The notes under the pieces are model-generated. The model had not been told where the DNA came from and ran no database searches. It worked only from the letters and a program-made list of their open reading frames with translations. 11,333 bases of DNA from JAVZCJ01 sp964532175. Its GTDB lineage: Archaea > Thermoproteota > Nitrososphaeria_A > Caldarchaeales > JAVZCJ01. This document shows positions 1 through 6,127 of the stretch, piece after piece. The DNA is taken from assembly GCA_964532175.1 (NCBI GenBank), contig CAZHGP010000040.1, positions 1 to 11,333 of the forward strand, in the 5' to 3' direction. The translations under genes and the position numbers were made by a program. How positions within the stretch are numbered: position 1 is the first letter of the stretch; every line of letters begins with the position of its first letter.

Positions 1-32
1 AAAAAATAAAGTATAATTGTTTTTTAATTCGC

Positions 33-578
33 TCAAATTTTTTCTTTTAAATGAGCTACTAAATGTCCAATTTCAGGCAAAATTATTCTTTTTAAAGCAA
101 TTTCAATTGCATGAGGAGACCCTGGAAGAGAAAATATAGCTACTCCTTTATATATTCCAGCTGCAGCTCTTGATAAAAAAGATGCGGTACCTATTTTCTT
201 AAAACTATGAAATCTAAACAATTCTCCAAATCCTGGAATACTTTTCTCGAAAATTGGAGTTATTGCTTCAATTGTAACATCCCTAGGACTCAACCCTGTT
301 CCTCCAATAGTGATTATTACATCTGGAGAAAATTCTTTTATATAAGAATCTATTTCTTCTCTTAATAATTCAATATCGTTTGGTAAAATAATTTTTTTAA
401 TAACATTATATCCAGATTTTTCTATTAATTTTATAGCTTTATTTCCAGATTCATCATTTATTTTTTCTCCTTTAACTTTTTTATTATAAAGTGTAGAGCT
501 TATAGTAAATATTACAAAATTGATTTTCTTGATTGCTTTTTCACGATGCTTTTCAACACTTTTACTTAATTTGACCAT
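33..578 (-). CDS. moaB: MoaB/MogA-family molybdopterin adenylyltransferase
   Basis: This 181-residue protein belongs to the MoaB/MogA family, which adenylylates molybdopterin before molybdenum or tungsten insertion in the cytoplasm; in archaea the MoaB type does this job. The sequence shows the expected core: a hydrophobic strand followed by a D-E-S-G segment near residue 43, the hallmark GGTGLSPRDVT loop at about residues 92-102 that binds the pterin phosphate, an IPGFGELFR segment, and a C-terminal SRAAAG...LPGSPHA block. The length is typical of archaeal MoaB. The ATG at 578 is preceded by a weak GTGA ribosome-binding match. The stop is a TGA at 33-35. No other cofactor gene lies beside it here, so its operon context is unknown; the next gene upstream on this strand ends 283 bp away. 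Family assignment is firm. Whether the host uses Mo or W cannot be told. Confidence 0.93.
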   Translation of the reverse strand: MVKLSKSVEKHREKAIKKINFVIFTISSTLYNKKVKGEKINDESGNKAIKLIEKSGYNVIKKIILPNDIELLREEIDSYIKEFSPDVIITIGGTGLSPRDVTIEAITPIFEKSIPGFGELFRFHSFKKIGTASFLSRAAAGIYKGVAIFSLPGSPHAIEIALKRIILPEIGHLVAHLKEKI

Positions 579-689
579 GTATTTTTCACTTCTATGAATC
601 TTTATTAAATTTATTATCGATTTTTTATTATAATAACTAATAGCAAAAGATAAATACTTTAAATATCTTTATTAAGTAAATGTTATTAT

Positions 690-732
690 ATTTTTTAATA
701 TTATTGCAGTAAGTATAATAGTATTAAAAAAT
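690..732. repeat. Inverted repeat, 16-nt arms around an 11-nt loop
   Basis: Positions 690-705 (ATTTTTTAATATTATT) are the reverse complement of 717-732 apart from one position (701 against 721). The mismatch is a G-U wobble if the plus strand is transcribed and a C/A mismatch if the minus strand is. It lies beyond the minus-strand T tract that follows the pilin genes and upstream of moaB. AT-rich arms make chance similarity possible, so any function (terminator remnant, cruciform, regulatory hairpin) is inference. Confidence 0.5.
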
Positions 733-747
733 GAAAAAACTTCTCTG

Positions 748-761
748 AAAAAAAAAAAAAA
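748..761 (-). terminator. Poly-T transcription terminator for the pilin-like genes
   Basis: The plus strand has 14 consecutive A residues, so the minus strand reads as a run of 14 T about 100 nt beyond the stop codon of the pilin-like gene. Further T-rich sequence (TTTCTTTTCTTC) lies immediately upstream of it. Archaeal RNA polymerase terminates at such U-runs without needing a hairpin. The position fits the 3' end of the two-gene pilin transcript. Confidence 0.55.
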
Positions 762-861
762 GAAGAAAAGAAATATAAAAATATAGTTAAAATTATTTTG
801 CATAATACTATTAAACTTTTCCATTTTTGAAAGATTTACTTAAATTAAATTCATTTTGAAA

Positions 862-1935
862 TTACTTTTTAGCTTCAATAATAACAGCATTTGATTCTAT
901 GCCATCAGCTATAACCCAAAAACCGAATTTTCCAACAGTTGTAACTTTTACATCCCAAGAAATAATTGCTTCTTCCATACTTTGAAGATCTTCTATATAT
1001 TGTTCTTCTCCAGAAATAATCTCCCATGTAGAGTTTGTTTTTAGTACAGCAACAACATTAAGAGTTGAGTATCCTATATTTTTTACTTTAGCTCTAATAG
1101 TAAATGTAGAATTAAGTTTAAGTGGATTTTTAGGATAAGAATATATCGTAACTTCTAAACCATACATTATATGAGAAAGAGAACAATCCATTACAACAGC
1201 TAATGTTTGTGGAACTAAAATAGTTTTTTCAATATTCCAACCAGCTCCATCAGACATATATAAAGTATACTCTCCTGCATTAACACCAAAACTCATAGAA
1301 ATATCTTGTACACTAGCTGTTGCTTTATAAATTAAAGTATAAGGAGAATATGGCACATTACCTACCAATGTAAAATTATAAGTAGTACCAGGATGCATAT
1401 TAACAATTGTAACTATAAGAGAATAGGCATATGTTGCTGGATTCCCACCATGTCCACCAAGCAATGGGCTCTCTTTTGGAATATATATGTTTCCTCTTCT
1501 TGTAACTATTTTAATATCATAAAAATGATCTACTATTGCTTTTATGCCAGTATCAAAAATTACAACTTTTTCTCTAGGATTTAATAAATAAGGCAAATCT
1601 GGTGTACAATCACTATTATCTTCAAAAATGTAAATTCCATTTAAACCTAAGTCTCTATCAATAACCCATATACGTTCAATAATTACAGAAATATCCCCTT
1701 TATTATATGCTTCAACTTTAATTTTATTATTATCTTTTAAATCTTCATAAGCATGTACTTCCAAATCTTCTTGTGATCTATAATAATCTAATTCTCTCCT
1801 TTCAATAACAGCAGAATTGTATAGAACATTTTCATTTTGAATATAAAATATTAAAGGTATTATGATTGAAAATAAAGTAGCAAACATTATTATAGCAGCA
1901 ATAATGTTTGATAATGCTCCTCTTTTCTTATGCAT
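862..1935 (-). CDS. Large pilin-like surface protein with C-terminal Ig-like (CARDB-type) domain
   Basis: This 357-residue protein opens with MHKKRGALSNIIAAIIMF: a short basic stretch, a G-A cleavage region at residues 6-7 and an unbroken hydrophobic helix. That is the class III signal peptide of archaeal type IV pilins, cut by a PibD/FlaK-type peptidase. The mature part is beta-rich, with a segment near residues 55-80 of the kind found in archaeal pilin-like proteins. The last 90 or so residues (NPLKLNSTFTIRAKVKNIG onward) resemble CARDB or related Ig-like adhesion modules. I chose the ATG at 1935 over an in-frame TTG at 1950 because it gives a compact signal peptide and overlaps the upstream gene by only 8 nt. 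A cell-surface minor pilin or adhesin is the best reading. The exact filament system is unknown, because no assembly ATPase or membrane platform gene is in the window. Confidence 0.75.
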   Translation of the reverse strand: MHKKRGALSNIIAAIIMFATLFSIIIPLIFYIQNENVLYNSAVIERRELDYYRSQEDLEVHAYEDLKDNNKIKVEAYNKGDISVIIERIWVIDRDLGLNGIYIFEDNSDCTPDLPYLLNPREKVVIFDTGIKAIVDHFYDIKIVTRRGNIYIPKESPLLGGHGGNPATYAYSLIVTIVNMHPGTTYNFTLVGNVPYSPYTLIYKATASVQDISMSFGVNAGEYTLYMSDGAGWNIEKTILVPQTLAVVMDCSLSHIMYGLEVTIYSYPKNPLKLNSTFTIRAKVKNIGYSTLNVVAVLKTNSTWEIISGEEQYIEDLQSMEEAIISWDVKVTTVGKFGFWVIADGIESNAVIIEAKK

Positions 1936-2488
1936 TGTATAAATAATCAATTTTTATACCCCATTCAATATTTTTTGCAGGATTATATGGGTCAAAAATA
2001 GTAAATGCTATAGCATATACTCTAATAATCAAACTTTTGCCTAATAATGAAGGACCTATATTTTCAATTAAACATTTAAAATCATTTATATCCAATAAAG
2101 TTTTTCCATCCGTGAATGTTTTTAATTCATATTTTGGTGATGGGGGAGCTTCTCCTAATTTATAAATATTAATACATACTATTCTTAAAGGAATCCTACC
2201 TATGTTATATAAGTAAATATATGCTTTATTATCAATTATTTGAACATGTTCTATAATTAAATTTGATTTTTGACTTGCAATAGCTTTTTCTGTAGCAACT
2301 CCATATTCCATGCTTGTTGTTAATGACCAATTCATTGTAGATCCTATCATAATAAATCCTATTAAAAGAGTAGTAGAAGCAAGTATTACATTACTTACTA
2401 CTGGGCTTGTTCCAATTTTTGATCGATTCCTTCTATTTATTTTAAATACCTCAATAATTTTTTTAAATTTTATATAGAAAATATTCAT
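1928..2488 (-). CDS. Type IV pilin-like protein (archaellin/pilin N-terminal domain)
   Basis: This 186-residue protein has a basic N-terminus (NRRNRSK at residues 18-24), then IGTSPVVSNVILASTTLLIGF, the pattern of archaeal type IV pilin and archaellin-like N-terminal domains. Cleavage after Gly26 would leave a mature protein starting T-S-P-V-V with an N-terminal polymerisation helix. Residue -2 is Ile rather than the usual Lys/Arg, so the processing site is not textbook, and the 26-residue leader is long. The globular part (about residues 65-186) is beta-rich with no motif I recognise. The ATG at 2488 is the only reasonable start. Its 3' end overlaps the next pilin-like gene by 8 nt, so the two are co-transcribed and probably act in the same surface filament. 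A TATA-like element lies about 35 bp upstream. Confidence 0.75.
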   Translation of the reverse strand: MNIFYIKFKKIIEVFKINRRNRSKIGTSPVVSNVILASTTLLIGFIMIGSTMNWSLTTSMEYGVATEKAIASQKSNLIIEHVQIIDNKAYIYLYNIGRIPLRIVCINIYKLGEAPPSPKYELKTFTDGKTLLDINDFKCLIENIGPSLLGKSLIIRVYAIAFTIFDPYNPAKNIEWGIKIDYLYNA

Positions 2489-2518
2489 AATTTATCTATT
2501 TATTTAACATATTTTCTT

Positions 2519-2528
2519 CTATTTAAAT
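2519..2528 (-). promoter_or_regulatory. Probable TATA box for the pilin-like operon
   Basis: The minus strand reads ATTTAAATAG here, preceded by an A-rich BRE-like stretch (AAAAC). Its centre lies about 37 nt upstream of the ATG at 2488. With the usual archaeal spacing of about 26 nt, transcription would start near 2499 and give a short leader. AT-richness makes such matches common, so confidence is modest. Confidence 0.4.
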
Positions 2529-2576
2529 GTTTTGTTTTTGTAACGTTCATTTCTATTTTAAAAAATTAAACTATTA

Positions 2577-2606
2577 TGAACAAAAATGAACAAAAATAAA
2601 CTTTTT
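2577..2606. repeat. Short tandem repeat upstream of the pilin promoter
   Basis: The 10-mer TGAACAAAAA occurs twice in perfect tandem (2577-2586 and 2587-2596), followed by a degenerate third copy, TAAACTTTTT (2597-2606). The motif core in inverted form (GTTCAT) appears at 2545-2550. The array lies 50-80 bp upstream of the TATA-like box of the pilin genes, where an activator or repressor could bind. Its regulatory role is inference. Confidence 0.5.
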
Positions 2607-2654
2607 TCTAGTTTTTTCATTTAAATATTCTATTTTTTAATCGATTTTAAAAAA

Positions 2655-3422
2655 TTAGCTTATCTTTTTTAAAATTTCTTTATTAATAACTATTGATAAT
2701 GAAGAAGTTATTTTACTTTCAATTTTTTTCTCTAATGGTTTAATGATTATTTTTTCGCTTAAAGGGTCTATTTTCACTTTTACTCTTCCAGTAGATATAA
2801 GAAAGCTTAATAAATATGCTCTTTCTATTGTTTCTTTAAAATCTTCTTTTTTAATAAAATTCCAATAATTTACTTCCTCTTTAGATGCTTTTTCTAAAAG
2901 CTCTTGATAAATTTTTTCAAGATTTTCTTCAAAAAGTTTTTCTTCAATTAATTGTTTTTTAATAGCTTCACTTAATTCTTTTTCACTTAATTTTTCTGAA
3001 AAAATTGTTTTTTTCTCTCTAGTTGGTAAGCTTATAAAATATTCTATTCCTTGTCTTAATCTATATAGAGTAATTTGCTCTAAAGATATTATAGGATTCC
3101 AAGCTTTAAGAAAAGCTAAGGCTATATTTTCAATACTTGAGGTAGAAAGTTTAATTGCTAAAAGTTGATAATCAATAAATAAAGAAGAAGCTTTTTGTTT
3201 TAACCATTTGCTTTGATAAGCAATAAGAAGAGAAATTTTATAAAGCGTTTCAGCATCCAATACTATTTCTTCTATATCTTTTGATTTTTCTAATATTTTT
3301 CTAAGGCGATAAAGCAAATCTGAAACTTTAATTGAAAAAGGATCAATACCACTTTTCTCTATATTTTCACATAGGTTTATTATTCTAATAAGTTCTTCTT
3401 TTGTAAGAGTTTTCTTAAGCAT
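2655..3422 (-). CDS. scpA: Probable ScpA-type kleisin (segregation and condensation protein A)
   Basis: This 255-residue, charged, largely helical protein matches the plan of archaeal ScpA, the kleisin that bridges SMC heads in chromosome condensation. The N-terminal segment GIDPFSIKVSDLLYRL (about residues 25-40), followed by an LDAETLYKISLLIAYQSKWL helix (about residues 56-75), parallels the ScpA pattern of I-x-P/I-x-x-I, then L-D...A-x-L...K-S/W-x-L. A Glu/Lys-rich linker occupies the middle. The C-terminal AYLLSFLISTGRVKVKIDP (about residues 203-221) resembles the winged-helix segment in which ScpA ends with an R-G/G-R-V-x-L/V strand and an acidic I-I-I-K-P. The start is the ATG at 3422. 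No smc or scpB lies beside it; it stands alone, divergent from the EPSP-synthase-like gene. The identification rests on pattern recognition. A lineage-specific coiled-coil protein is the alternative. Confidence 0.6.
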   Translation of the reverse strand: MLKKTLTKEELIRIINLCENIEKSGIDPFSIKVSDLLYRLRKILEKSKDIEEIVLDAETLYKISLLIAYQSKWLKQKASSLFIDYQLLAIKLSTSSIENIALAFLKAWNPIISLEQITLYRLRQGIEYFISLPTREKKTIFSEKLSEKELSEAIKKQLIEEKLFEENLEKIYQELLEKASKEEVNYWNFIKKEDFKETIERAYLLSFLISTGRVKVKIDPLSEKIIIKPLEKKIESKITSSLSIVINKEILKKIS

Positions 3423-3462
3423 CTCTATGTAACCATAAATACACTTTTCAAACTTTTCTTCA

Positions 3463-3475
3463 AAATATTAAACTA
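3463..3475 (-). promoter_or_regulatory. Possible TATA box for the scpA-like gene
   Basis: The minus strand reads AGTTTAATATTTT, centred about 46 nt upstream of the ATG at 3422, which predicts a leader of roughly 20 nt containing a weak AGAG ribosome-binding match. It lies in the 166-bp divergent region shared with the EPSP-synthase-like gene. Confidence 0.3.
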
Positions 3476-3550
3476 GCTTAAAAAGTTTTTACGTGATGAA
3501 AATACTTTTAATCGATTAATAATTCTAAAAAATAAAAAATATCTTTAGAA

Positions 3551-3559
3551 AATATAAAA
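3551..3559 (+). promoter_or_regulatory. Probable TATA box for the EPSP-synthase-like gene
   Basis: ATATAAAAT is preceded by GAAA and centred about 34 nt before the ATG at 3589, predicting a leaderless or near-leaderless mRNA. No Shine-Dalgarno sequence precedes that ATG, which agrees. A 10-bp tandem repeat (AGTAGAAAAA twice, 3561-3580) fills the space between this box and the start. Confidence 0.45.
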
Positions 3560-3588
3560 TAGTAGAAAAAAGTAGAAAAAAATAAGAA

Positions 3589-4863
3589 ATGAGAACCCTA
3601 ACTATAGATGGTGAAAAAACAATAACAGGCTCTTTTAATACACTTCCTTCGGAAATTGATACTATAGAATATCTTATTTTATCTTCATTCATAAATGATA
3701 AATCAAGAATAAATAATCCATCAAAAAGTTTAGAAGTAAAAATTGTCGAAAATGCTTTAGAAAATTATGGTATAGAATTTTTTGAGGAAAATAATAGTTT
3801 AACAATTATTGGAAAAGAAAAATTTGAAGTACCGAAAGAAAATATAAATGTAGGTTTTTCTGAAATTACCGCTGGTTTTATAATACCTTTATCAATATTA
3901 GTAGATGGAAAAACCTATTTTAATGGAAAAAAGAAGACCATACTAAAATTAATAAATCAATTAATGCAAGTTTTAGAAATTGAAAAAAGATATAGAAAAA
4001 AAGAATCTATAGAAATAGAGGGTCCTATAAATAAAAAACAATTAATTAAATTAAATGAAAAAATTAATCAATATCTTGTTTCAGGAATAATTTTATCTTT
4101 ACTAAAAAATAATAATAAAGATATTGAAATAAAAACATCTAAAGAATTATTTAAAAATCCACTTTTAAAATTTACTTTAAAAACAATTGAAGAAGCAGGA
4201 ATAAAAATAAATATAAATGAAGAAGAAAATACTTTAATTATACCTTCTCAACGAGAAAGTTTTCAATCTTTAGAAAAAACAATCGATGGAAGCTATTTTT
4301 CATCTTCAATAATATTATCCATAGCATCAATTTCACATTCATTAATAAGAGCTAATTCTTTAAAGATGGAAAGTTTTCAACCAGAAAAAGCAATAATAGA
4401 TTTACTTAAACAGCATGGAGCTGAAGTAATTATAGAAAAAGACTTTTTAGAAATAGATAGTAGAAGTAGTGAATTTAAACCAATAAGTTTTGATTCTTAT
4501 GAAGCCCCAAGTTTAACACCTATAGCAATTGCCTTAGGTTGTCTTTCAAATAAATGGAGTATAATAAAAAATATCGATAATGCTTATATTGATAAAGATT
4601 GGATTAAATTATTAGAAATAGAACTTAGAAAAATAGGAGCAGAAATGCATTTTGATGGGAAAACGATTTATCTAAGAGCAGAAAAATTATCTCCAGCTAA
4701 ATTAAATGCTCATGAAGATTATAGAATAACGCTTGTATGCTTATTAATTGCTTATGTGCTTCAAACTAAAATTGAAATAATTGAGGCAAATTTATTTATA
4801 AATAATTATAGTGAAATATTGAATATTTTGAAAAACCTAGGTGCTGAAATATACTTTTCATAG
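3589..4863 (+). CDS. EPSP synthase-fold protein with a degenerate active site
   Basis: The 424 residues follow the two-domain fold of 5-enolpyruvylshikimate-3-phosphate synthase (AroA), the sixth shikimate-pathway enzyme, and are of usual length. Clear landmarks are ITGSFNTLPS at 12-21, the INQYLVSGI helix at 159-167, an IDGSYFSSSIILSIASIS segment near 227-245, LRKIGAEM near 346-353 and EDYRI at 376-380. Most ligand-binding residues are changed. By eye against the E. coli enzyme, the P-S-K-S-x3-R loop is P-S-E22-I23-x3-E27; the G-N-x-G-T-x2-R loop becomes G89-F-S-E-I-T-A-G96; the catalytic Asp313 equivalent is Ser308; and K-E-T-D-R becomes I334-D-K-D-W338. Gln161 and Arg379 appear kept. It probably cannot bind PEP and shikimate-3-phosphate in the standard way. 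It could be a pseudoenzyme, a transferase with another substrate, or a very divergent AroA. No other shikimate gene is adjacent. The start is an ATG without ribosome-binding site. Confidence 0.8.
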   Translation: MRTLTIDGEKTITGSFNTLPSEIDTIEYLILSSFINDKSRINNPSKSLEVKIVENALENYGIEFFEENNSLTIIGKEKFEVPKENINVGFSEITAGFIIPLSILVDGKTYFNGKKKTILKLINQLMQVLEIEKRYRKKESIEIEGPINKKQLIKLNEKINQYLVSGIILSLLKNNNKDIEIKTSKELFKNPLLKFTLKTIEEAGIKININEEENTLIIPSQRESFQSLEKTIDGSYFSSSIILSIASISHSLIRANSLKMESFQPEKAIIDLLKQHGAEVIIEKDFLEIDSRSSEFKPISFDSYEAPSLTPIAIALGCLSNKWSIIKNIDNAYIDKDWIKLLEIELRKIGAEMHFDGKTIYLRAEKLSPAKLNAHEDYRITLVCLLIAYVLQTKIEIIEANLFINNYSEILNILKNLGAEIYFS

Positions 4864-4888
4864 AACATCTTAAAGTATTACTAAAATA

Positions 4889-4900
4889 ATATTTAAAATA
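4889..4900 (+). promoter_or_regulatory. Possible TATA box for the zinc-ribbon/coiled-coil gene
   Basis: ATATTTAAAATA is centred about 57 nt before the ATG at 4952, so transcription would start near 4920 with a leader of about 30 nt carrying a good ribosome-binding site (GAGAGTGAT at 4939-4947). The 88-bp gap from the previous gene suggests independent transcription. Confidence 0.35.
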
Positions 4901-4951
4901 ATAAATTAGAAAAACATTTATTTATCTAATAATATTAAGAGAGTGATTAAA

Positions 4952-5812
4952 ATGAGTGAAATTGAAAGACCTGAAAGAATAGTATGTCCTAATTGTGGGC
5001 AACTTACAATAATTGGAGAATATTGTATGTTTTGTGGAGCTGAATTACCTAAGAAAATTGAAGAAGTCCCTAAAAAAGTTGAAATTGAAAAACCTTTCAT
5101 TGAAGAAGAAAAAGAAGTTAAAGAAGAAATAAAAGAAGAAGCTCCAACAATGCCTCCACCATTAATTCCAACAGAAGCTATACCATTAGAAGAAATAGAT
5201 GTTCAAAAACTTATAGATCAATTAGCTTTAATACATAATTGGCGTTTAAAACTTGTAGATTTATTCCTTAATAATGAAGCTAGAGCTGATATATTCTTAG
5301 AATTATTTAATGAATATCAAACAAAATTAGAGAAATTAGAAGAGAAAAGAATTAAAGAACTTAAGAATGTTGAAGAAGAACTTAAGAATTTAACAATGAA
5401 ACTTGATGAATTAAAAATAAGGCATGAAGTTGGCGAAGTTCGTGATAAAGATTATATTACAATGAAACTTGAATTAGATAGAGAAATTTCACGTCTTAAA
5501 CCTAAGAAAAATATTCTTCAAAATCCATTTAAAATAAAACTTGCAGATATACCTCAATTTGAAGCAACACTTGTTGAGAAAATAGAAAAATTCCAAAAAG
5601 ACGCTCTAACACTTGGATTAGATAAACAGAAAATGAATAAAATATTAAAAGAATTAAATGAAACGCTTGAAAATGTTAGAAGTTTGATGGAAGAATATAG
5701 AAGAATTAAAAGACAAATGGAAAAAGTAGAAATAAAATATAAGATAGGGGAAATAAAGGAAGAAGAATACAAATCTCAAAAACAAAGATTTGAAAGAGAA
5801 TTAGGACTATAA
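4952..5812 (+). CDS. Zinc-ribbon protein with coiled coil and two SHOCT-like modules
   Basis: This is a 286-residue soluble protein of unknown function. It begins with a rubredoxin-like zinc ribbon (Cys12, Cys15, Cys25, Cys28: C-P-N-C-G, then C-M-F-C-G). A Glu/Lys/Pro-rich linker follows (about 31-75), then a helical region with long coiled-coil stretches (about 100-185 and 210-286). Two related helical-hairpin modules stand out: residues 154-182 (core HEVGEVRDKDY) and 259-286 (core YKIGEIKEEEY). Both resemble the SHOCT pattern, in which a helix, Y-x-x-G-x-I, then E-E-x-Y/F-x-x-x-K occurs, often near C-termini. No membrane segment is visible. An in-frame GTG at 4943 exists, but the ATG at 4952 is preferred because GAGAGTGAT then serves as its Shine-Dalgarno sequence. 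It may be a scaffold or oligomerising adaptor; that is inference. The neighbours, which face different functions, give no clue. Confidence 0.7.
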   Translation: MSEIERPERIVCPNCGQLTIIGEYCMFCGAELPKKIEEVPKKVEIEKPFIEEEKEVKEEIKEEAPTMPPPLIPTEAIPLEEIDVQKLIDQLALIHNWRLKLVDLFLNNEARADIFLELFNEYQTKLEKLEEKRIKELKNVEEELKNLTMKLDELKIRHEVGEVRDKDYITMKLELDREISRLKPKKNILQNPFKIKLADIPQFEATLVEKIEKFQKDALTLGLDKQKMNKILKELNETLENVRSLMEEYRRIKRQMEKVEIKYKIGEIKEEEYKSQKQRFERELGL

Positions 5813-5931
5813 GAATAATACAAATACATATATCAAATATTAAGAAAGCAAAATATTATTTAAAAGAAATTTTGGAATTGTACTTTGTAATAGATTAGTT
5901 GATAGTGTATTTGCTATTAACTCTAAAATAA
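5813..5931. other. Intergenic region, no gene seen
   Basis: This AT-rich gap lies between the convergent ends of the zinc-ribbon gene and the tRNA. I see no open frame, structured RNA or repeat of note. Short T-rich stretches just beyond the tRNA on the minus strand (TTATTTTAG) may terminate it. Confidence 0.5.
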
Positions 5932-5981
5932 CGCCGGGGGTGGGATTTGAACCCACGCGGCTTTTTTCAAAGCCAAAGGCT

Positions 5982-5995
5982 AACTTATGCGTGAT
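5982..5995 (-). other. Probable 14-nt tRNA intron at position 37/38
   Basis: Removing ATCACGCATAAGTT restores a 7-nt anticodon loop and a 5-bp anticodon stem. The position is the canonical site for archaeal introns cut by the bulge-helix-bulge splicing endonuclease. At 14 nt it is near the small end of known sizes. The helix between loop bases 32-35 and the intron is imperfect by hand (C-G, U-A, a mismatch, G-U), so the boundaries could shift by a base or two. Confidence 0.75.
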
Positions 5996-6010
5996 CTCGA
6001 GGCCTCCGCC

Positions 6011-6030
6011 ATTTATGTTTTTTAAAAAAC
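6011..6030 (-). other. Insertion in the tRNA D loop containing a perfect palindrome
   Basis: After the conserved G18-G19 of the tRNA the minus strand reads GTTTTTTAAAAAAC (6030-6017, counting G19), a perfect palindrome, then ATAAAT before the 3' D stem. This is about 15 nt more than a normal D loop. A second, non-canonical intron is the simplest explanation, because several TACK archaea have introns outside the anticodon loop. An unspliced enlarged D loop cannot be excluded. Confidence 0.5.
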
Positions 6031-6070
6031 CACTAGGCGACCCCGGCTTTATTACTAAATTTATTATTTT

Positions 6071-6080
6071 AAATTAAAAG
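6071..6080 (-). promoter_or_regulatory. Possible TATA box for the tRNA gene
   Basis: CTTTTAATTT on the minus strand is centred about 28 nt upstream of the tRNA 5' end (6047), the expected distance for an archaeal TBP site. The surrounding region is very AT-rich, so other positions are possible. Confidence 0.3.
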
Positions 6081-6127
6081 TTGTTTAAAACCTTTAAATC
6101 TTCTTTAAAAATAAATAACTTTTTAAC

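Larger units (their letters stand above)
579..861. other. AT-rich intergenic region with no gene
   Basis: No plausible coding sequence lies in these 283 bp between the pilin-like gene and moaB, both on the minus strand. The stretch holds a long T tract on the minus strand (748-761), an imperfect hairpin (690-732) and a TATA-like AAAGTATTTA (minus strand, 660-651) that could serve moaB with a leader of about 50 nt. Nothing resembling a structured RNA was found beyond this. Confidence 0.6.
5932..6047 (-). tRNA. tRNA-Ser (anticodon CGA), with an anticodon-loop intron and a D-loop insertion
   Basis: On the minus strand GCCGGGG (6047-6041) pairs with CCCCGGC (5939-5933), forming a 7-bp acceptor stem with G73 at 5932 and no encoded CCA. 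The T arm is perfect (GTGGG TTCAAAT CCCAC, 5956-5940). A long variable arm, GGCTT-6 nt-AAGCC (5974-5959), marks a class II tRNA. The D stem is GCC/GGC (6038-6036 with 6010-6008). The anticodon stem GAGGC (6006-6002) pairs with GCCTT (5980-5976, one G-U) only if 14 nt (5995-5982) are removed. The mature loop is then C-T-CGA-G-A with the intron after position 37, the canonical archaeal site. Anticodon CGA reads UCG, and class II form plus G73 fit serine. The D loop is 25 nt instead of about 10. It is divergent from the elf1 operon. Confidence 0.9.

Noticed and set aside
1393..1584. Plus-strand frame of 63 codons inside the pilin-like gene
   Set aside because: It is antisense to a well-supported gene, has no ribosome-binding site or family resemblance, and is rich in Cys, Tyr and Asn as expected for a shadow frame.
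1948..1950. TTG at 1950 as the start of the large pilin-like gene
   Set aside because: It would add five residues before the signal peptide and lengthen the overlap. The ATG at 1935 gives a compact class III leader.
3492..3560. GTGATGA at 3493-3499 as a C box of a C/D guide RNA
   Set aside because: No CTGA D box or C'/D' pair follows within a normal distance, so the match is probably chance.
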